Shown piece after piece: positions 61,502 through 64,000 of a stretch of 64,000 bases of DNA. This DNA is from DASSUW01 sp963835525 (GTDB taxonomy: Bacteria > Actinomycetota > Thermoleophilia > Solirubrobacterales > Solirubrobacteraceae). The position numbers and the translations under genes were made by a program. The stretch lies in the NCBI GenBank assembly GCA_963835525.1, contig CAWIFM010000003.1, forward strand, positions 620,001 to 684,000, read 5' to 3'. Under the pieces are notes generated by a model. It saw only the letters and a program-made list of their open reading frames with translations. It searched no databases and was not told where the DNA came from. Numbering within the stretch: the first letter of the stretch is position 1; each line of letters starts with the position of its first letter.

Positions 61502-64000
61502 ATGTCTTTCGACGTTGAGCGGCTACCCGGTGTTGCAGTCGTCGGTCTCGCGTGCCGCCCGCCCGGTGCTCGCGACTACAGAGAGTTCTGGGACAACCTG
61601 GTCGCCGGCGTCGAGTCGGTCGAGCATCACTCGGTCGAGGACATGATCGCCGCCGGCGAGGTGCCGGACTACGCCGGTGATCCGGACTACGTCCGCGCCA
61701 CCGGCGTCACGCCCGAGATCGACGCACTCGACGCCGGCCTGTTCCGTATCACGCCGCGCGAGGCCGAGATCCGCGACCCGCAGCATCGCCTCTTCCTGGA
61801 GTGCACCTACAGCGCCCTGAACGATGCCGGCTACGACCCGGCCCGACTCCGCGGCCCCGTCGGCGTGTTCGCCGGCGGCGCACCGAACGTGTATGAGGAG
61901 CACTACGTCAGGAAGAACCCCGGTGTCGTCAACTCGGTCGGCGACATCAACATCAGCGTCTCCAACGATTCTGACTACGTCGCGACCTTCACCTCTTTCA
62001 AGCTCGGGTTCACCGGTCCGAGTGTCTCGATCGCCACAGCCTGCTCCACGGCTCTCGTGGCCATTCACATGGCCTGCCAGAGCCTGCGTTCCGGAGAGTG
62101 CGCCGTCGCGGTGGCCGGTGGCGTCCAGATGCAGCTGGACCCCCACCGCGGCTACTGGTTCGAGGAGGGCTCGATCCTGTCGCGCGGCGGGCACGTACGG
62201 CCGTTCGACGCCGGCGCCGACGGCACGATCTTCACGTCGGGCGGCGGCGCGGTCGTGCTCAAGCGGCTCGACGACGCCGTGCGGGACGGCGACCACGTCT
62301 ATGCGGTCGTGCGCGGATCCTGGGTCAACAACGACGGGTCGGCGCGCGCCGGCTTCACCGCCCCGGGGGTGGACGGCCAGGCCGAGCTGATCGCGATGGC
62401 CCTGGACGCGGCCGGCGTGTCGGCGGAGTCGATCGGCTTCGTCGAGGCCCACGGGACCGGCACGGCCGTCGGAGACCCGATCGAGGTGAAGGCGCTGACG
62501 CAGGCTTTCCGGGCGCAGACCGCCAAGGCGGGGTACTGCGCGATCGGATCGGTGAAGGGGAACGTGGGGCACCTGGGTCCGGCGGCCGGGGTTGCCGGCT
62601 TCATCAATGCCGTGCTGGCCCTGGACCGCCAGCTCATCCCGCCGAGCATCAACTTCGAGCAGCCGAACCCCGCGATCCCGCTGGCCGAGACGCCGTTCGC
62701 GCTCCACACGGTGGCGCGGCCGTGGCCGCGCTCGGACCGCGAGCGCCGCGCCGGCGTCAGCTCGTTCGGCATCGGCGGCACGAACGCCCATGTGATCGTC
62801 GAAGAGGCACCCTCGCTCAACGGGAGCGACCCGGCGTCGCGCCCGTATCACCTGTTCCCGGTCTCGGCCCGAAGCGATACCGCCGTGAGCGCCGCGTGCG
62901 AGCAGCTCGCGGCACATCTCGAAGACCATCCGGAGCTCGACCCGGCCGACGTGGCGACGACCCTGCAGACCGGACGCGGAGTCTTCGACCACCGGCACTT
63001 CGTCGTCGCACCGGACGTGGCTGCCGCGGCCACGACGCTGCGCGAGAACGCGCCCCGAGCGCTGCGCGGCCGCTCCAAGGCGACGTCCGCCCGCGTGGCG
63101 TTCCTGTTCCCGGGGCAGGGCGCCCAGTATCCGGGCATGGGCGCGGACCTCTACGAGCGGGAGCCGGTCTATCGAGATGCGATCGACCGCTGCGCCGAGC
63201 TGTTGCGTGATGACCTCGGCCGCGACGTTCGCGCCCTGCTCCACGCGACGGACGACCCCGACGCCGAGGAAGCGCTCAGACAGACCGAGGTCGCGCAGCC
63301 GGCCATCTTCGCCGTCGAGTGGGCTCTCGCCGAGCTGTGGTCCTCGCTGGCGATCGAGCCCGTCGCGATGCTCGGTCACAGCATCGGGGAGCTCGTGGCG
63401 GCCACGCGGGCCGGCGTCTTCTCGCTCGAGGACGGCCTCCGGACGGTGGCCGCCCGCGGCCGGCTGATGCAGGAGTGCCTCCCCGGGGCGATGCTCGCCC
63501 TGCCGCTCGGCCGGGAGGAGGTCGCGGCGCTGACCAACGGCTCGGTGGCGATCGCCGCGAGCAACTCTCCCCAGTCGTGCGTCGTCAGCGGGCCGGCCGA
63601 CGCGATCGAGGCGGTGCGGGAGCAGCTCGGCGCGACCGGCGTCGAAGGGCGCCTGCTCGTGACCTCCCACGCCTTCCATTCGGCGCTGGTAGAGCCGGCG
63701 ATGGGCCCGTTTGCGCAGGTGGTCGGCCAAGTCGAACGGCGCCCGCCCGCGATCCCGTACCTCTCGAATCTCACCGGGGACTGGGTGACGGCCGAGCAGG
63801 CCTGCGACCCCCAGTACTGGGCGGCCCACCTGCGCTCCGAGGTGCGGTTCTCAGCCGCGCTGAGCACGCTGGTCGCGGATCGCGACACGCTGCTGCTGGA
63901 GGTGGGCCCCGGTCAGGTCCTGACGACGTTCGCCCGCCAGCACGTCGCGGACGCGGACGGGAACCCGTGCGTCCAGTCCATGCGCCATCCGCACCAGAAG
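61502..64000 (+). CDS. Type I polyketide synthase, KS-AT visible (partial)
   Basis: Open for 833 codons to the right edge. The ketosynthase spans about residues 8-435: the thioester Cys181 in IATACSTALVAIH, His317 in EAHGTGT and His357 in KGNVGHLGPAAG are all intact, so it should extend a chain. The acyltransferase begins about 530: FLFPGQGAQYPGMG, GHSIGE with Ser627, and HAFHS at 723-727. GHSIG with HAFH is the malonyl-CoA pattern. The N-terminus has no docking helix, starting directly at VAVVGLACRPPGARDYREFW. Later domains lie outside the window. Divergent from the NRPS-side operon. Confidence 0.96.
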   Translation, partial: MSFDVERLPGVAVVGLACRPPGARDYREFWDNLVAGVESVEHHSVEDMIAAGEVPDYAGDPDYVRATGVTPEIDALDAGLFRITPREAEIRDPQHRLFLECTYSALNDAGYDPARLRGPVGVFAGGAPNVYEEHYVRKNPGVVNSVGDINISVSNDSDYVATFTSFKLGFTGPSVSIATACSTALVAIHMACQSLRSGECAVAVAGGVQMQLDPHRGYWFEEGSILSRGGHVRPFDAGADGTIFTSGGGAVVLKRLDDAVRDGDHVYAVVRGSWVNNDGSARAGFTAPGVDGQAELIAMALDAAGVSAESIGFVEAHGTGTAVGDPIEVKALTQAFRAQTAKAGYCAIGSVKGNVGHLGPAAGVAGFINAVLALDRQLIPPSINFEQPNPAIPLAETPFALHTVARPWPRSDRERRAGVSSFGIGGTNAHVIVEEAPSLNGSDPASRPYHLFPVSARSDTAVSAACEQLAAHLEDHPELDPADVATTLQTGRGVFDHRHFVVAPDVAAAATTLRENAPRALRGRSKATSARVAFLFPGQGAQYPGMGADLYEREPVYRDAIDRCAELLRDDLGRDVRALLHATDDPDAEEALRQTEVAQPAIFAVEWALAELWSSLAIEPVAMLGHSIGELVAATRAGVFSLEDGLRTVAARGRLMQECLPGAMLALPLGREEVAALTNGSVAIAASNSPQSCVVSGPADAIEAVREQLGATGVEGRLLVTSHAFHSALVEPAMGPFAQVVGQVERRPPAIPYLSNLTGDWVTAEQACDPQYWAAHLRSEVRFSAALSTLVADRDTLLLEVGPGQVLTTFARQHVADADGNPCVQSMRHPHQK

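Overview
The window is very GC-rich and gene-dense. It carries leaderless-type promoters, a furA-katG pair, a stand-alone LigD polymerase, mycobacterial-style MmpL and VKOR/DsbA genes, and secreted proteins ending in an Arg/Lys-rich Ig-like tail. Together these suggest an actinobacterium, most plausibly of the Thermoleophilia/Solirubrobacterales type. That placement is an inference from gene content, not from a marker gene. No rRNA, tRNA, CRISPR or insertion sequence was seen. No gap between genes exceeds about 170 bases, so there is no long empty stretch to describe.

1-12.8 kb is general metabolism and envelope: a TPR regulator fragment, an HD/OB-fold nuclease-like protein, two SDRs, EcsC, a DHA2 exporter, several alpha/beta hydrolases including a PHA-synthase-like one with a Cys nucleophile, an L,D-transpeptidase, GNATs, RNase D and a secreted glycerophosphodiesterase. 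12.9-15.7 kb holds a structured intergenic repeat, then a FadR-like regulator with two perfect operators over its own promoter and start codon, coupled to a fatty-acid-hydroxylase-type enzyme. 15.8-25.4 kb has an MmpL transporter, an M6 metalloprotease, an ECF-like sigma factor, a LuxR-type ATPase regulator, a LigD polymerase whose stop codon is lost by a one-base shift, and a cold-shock protein.

25.6-30.9 kb holds a flippase-like membrane protein, a regulator/hydrolase pair, two tiny basic proteins and the furA-katG peroxide-defence operon. 30.9-38.1 kb is a tightly overlapped eight-gene minus-strand operon: dehydrogenase, degenerate pterin synthase, glycosyltransferase, methyltransferase, flippase-like protein, RibD-like reductase, a CDP-alcohol phosphotransferase/sulfatase fusion and a second methyltransferase. 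It looks like a pathway for a glycosylated, possibly pterin- or pyrimidine-derived, membrane product, and I do not recognise it as a described system. 38.1-42.4 kb has aminopeptidase P, LtrA and a DsbA-VKOR disulfide relay. 42.4-50.3 kb has two unknown coupled genes, a secreted beta-propeller protein, a PEBP lipoprotein and a large M14 carboxypeptidase broken by a one-base deletion.

50.3-64 kb is a hybrid PKS/NRPS cluster built mostly of separate domains: two condensation enzymes, three discrete adenylating enzymes, one A-T protein with a truncated A10 motif, two carrier proteins, a Sfp-type PPTase, a type II thioesterase with a Cys nucleophile and no visible catalytic His, a SET-domain protein, and a divergent type I PKS (KS-AT visible) running off the right edge. 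The PPTase would activate the carriers, the adenylating enzymes load them, the C domains condense, and the PKS extends with what looks like malonyl-CoA.
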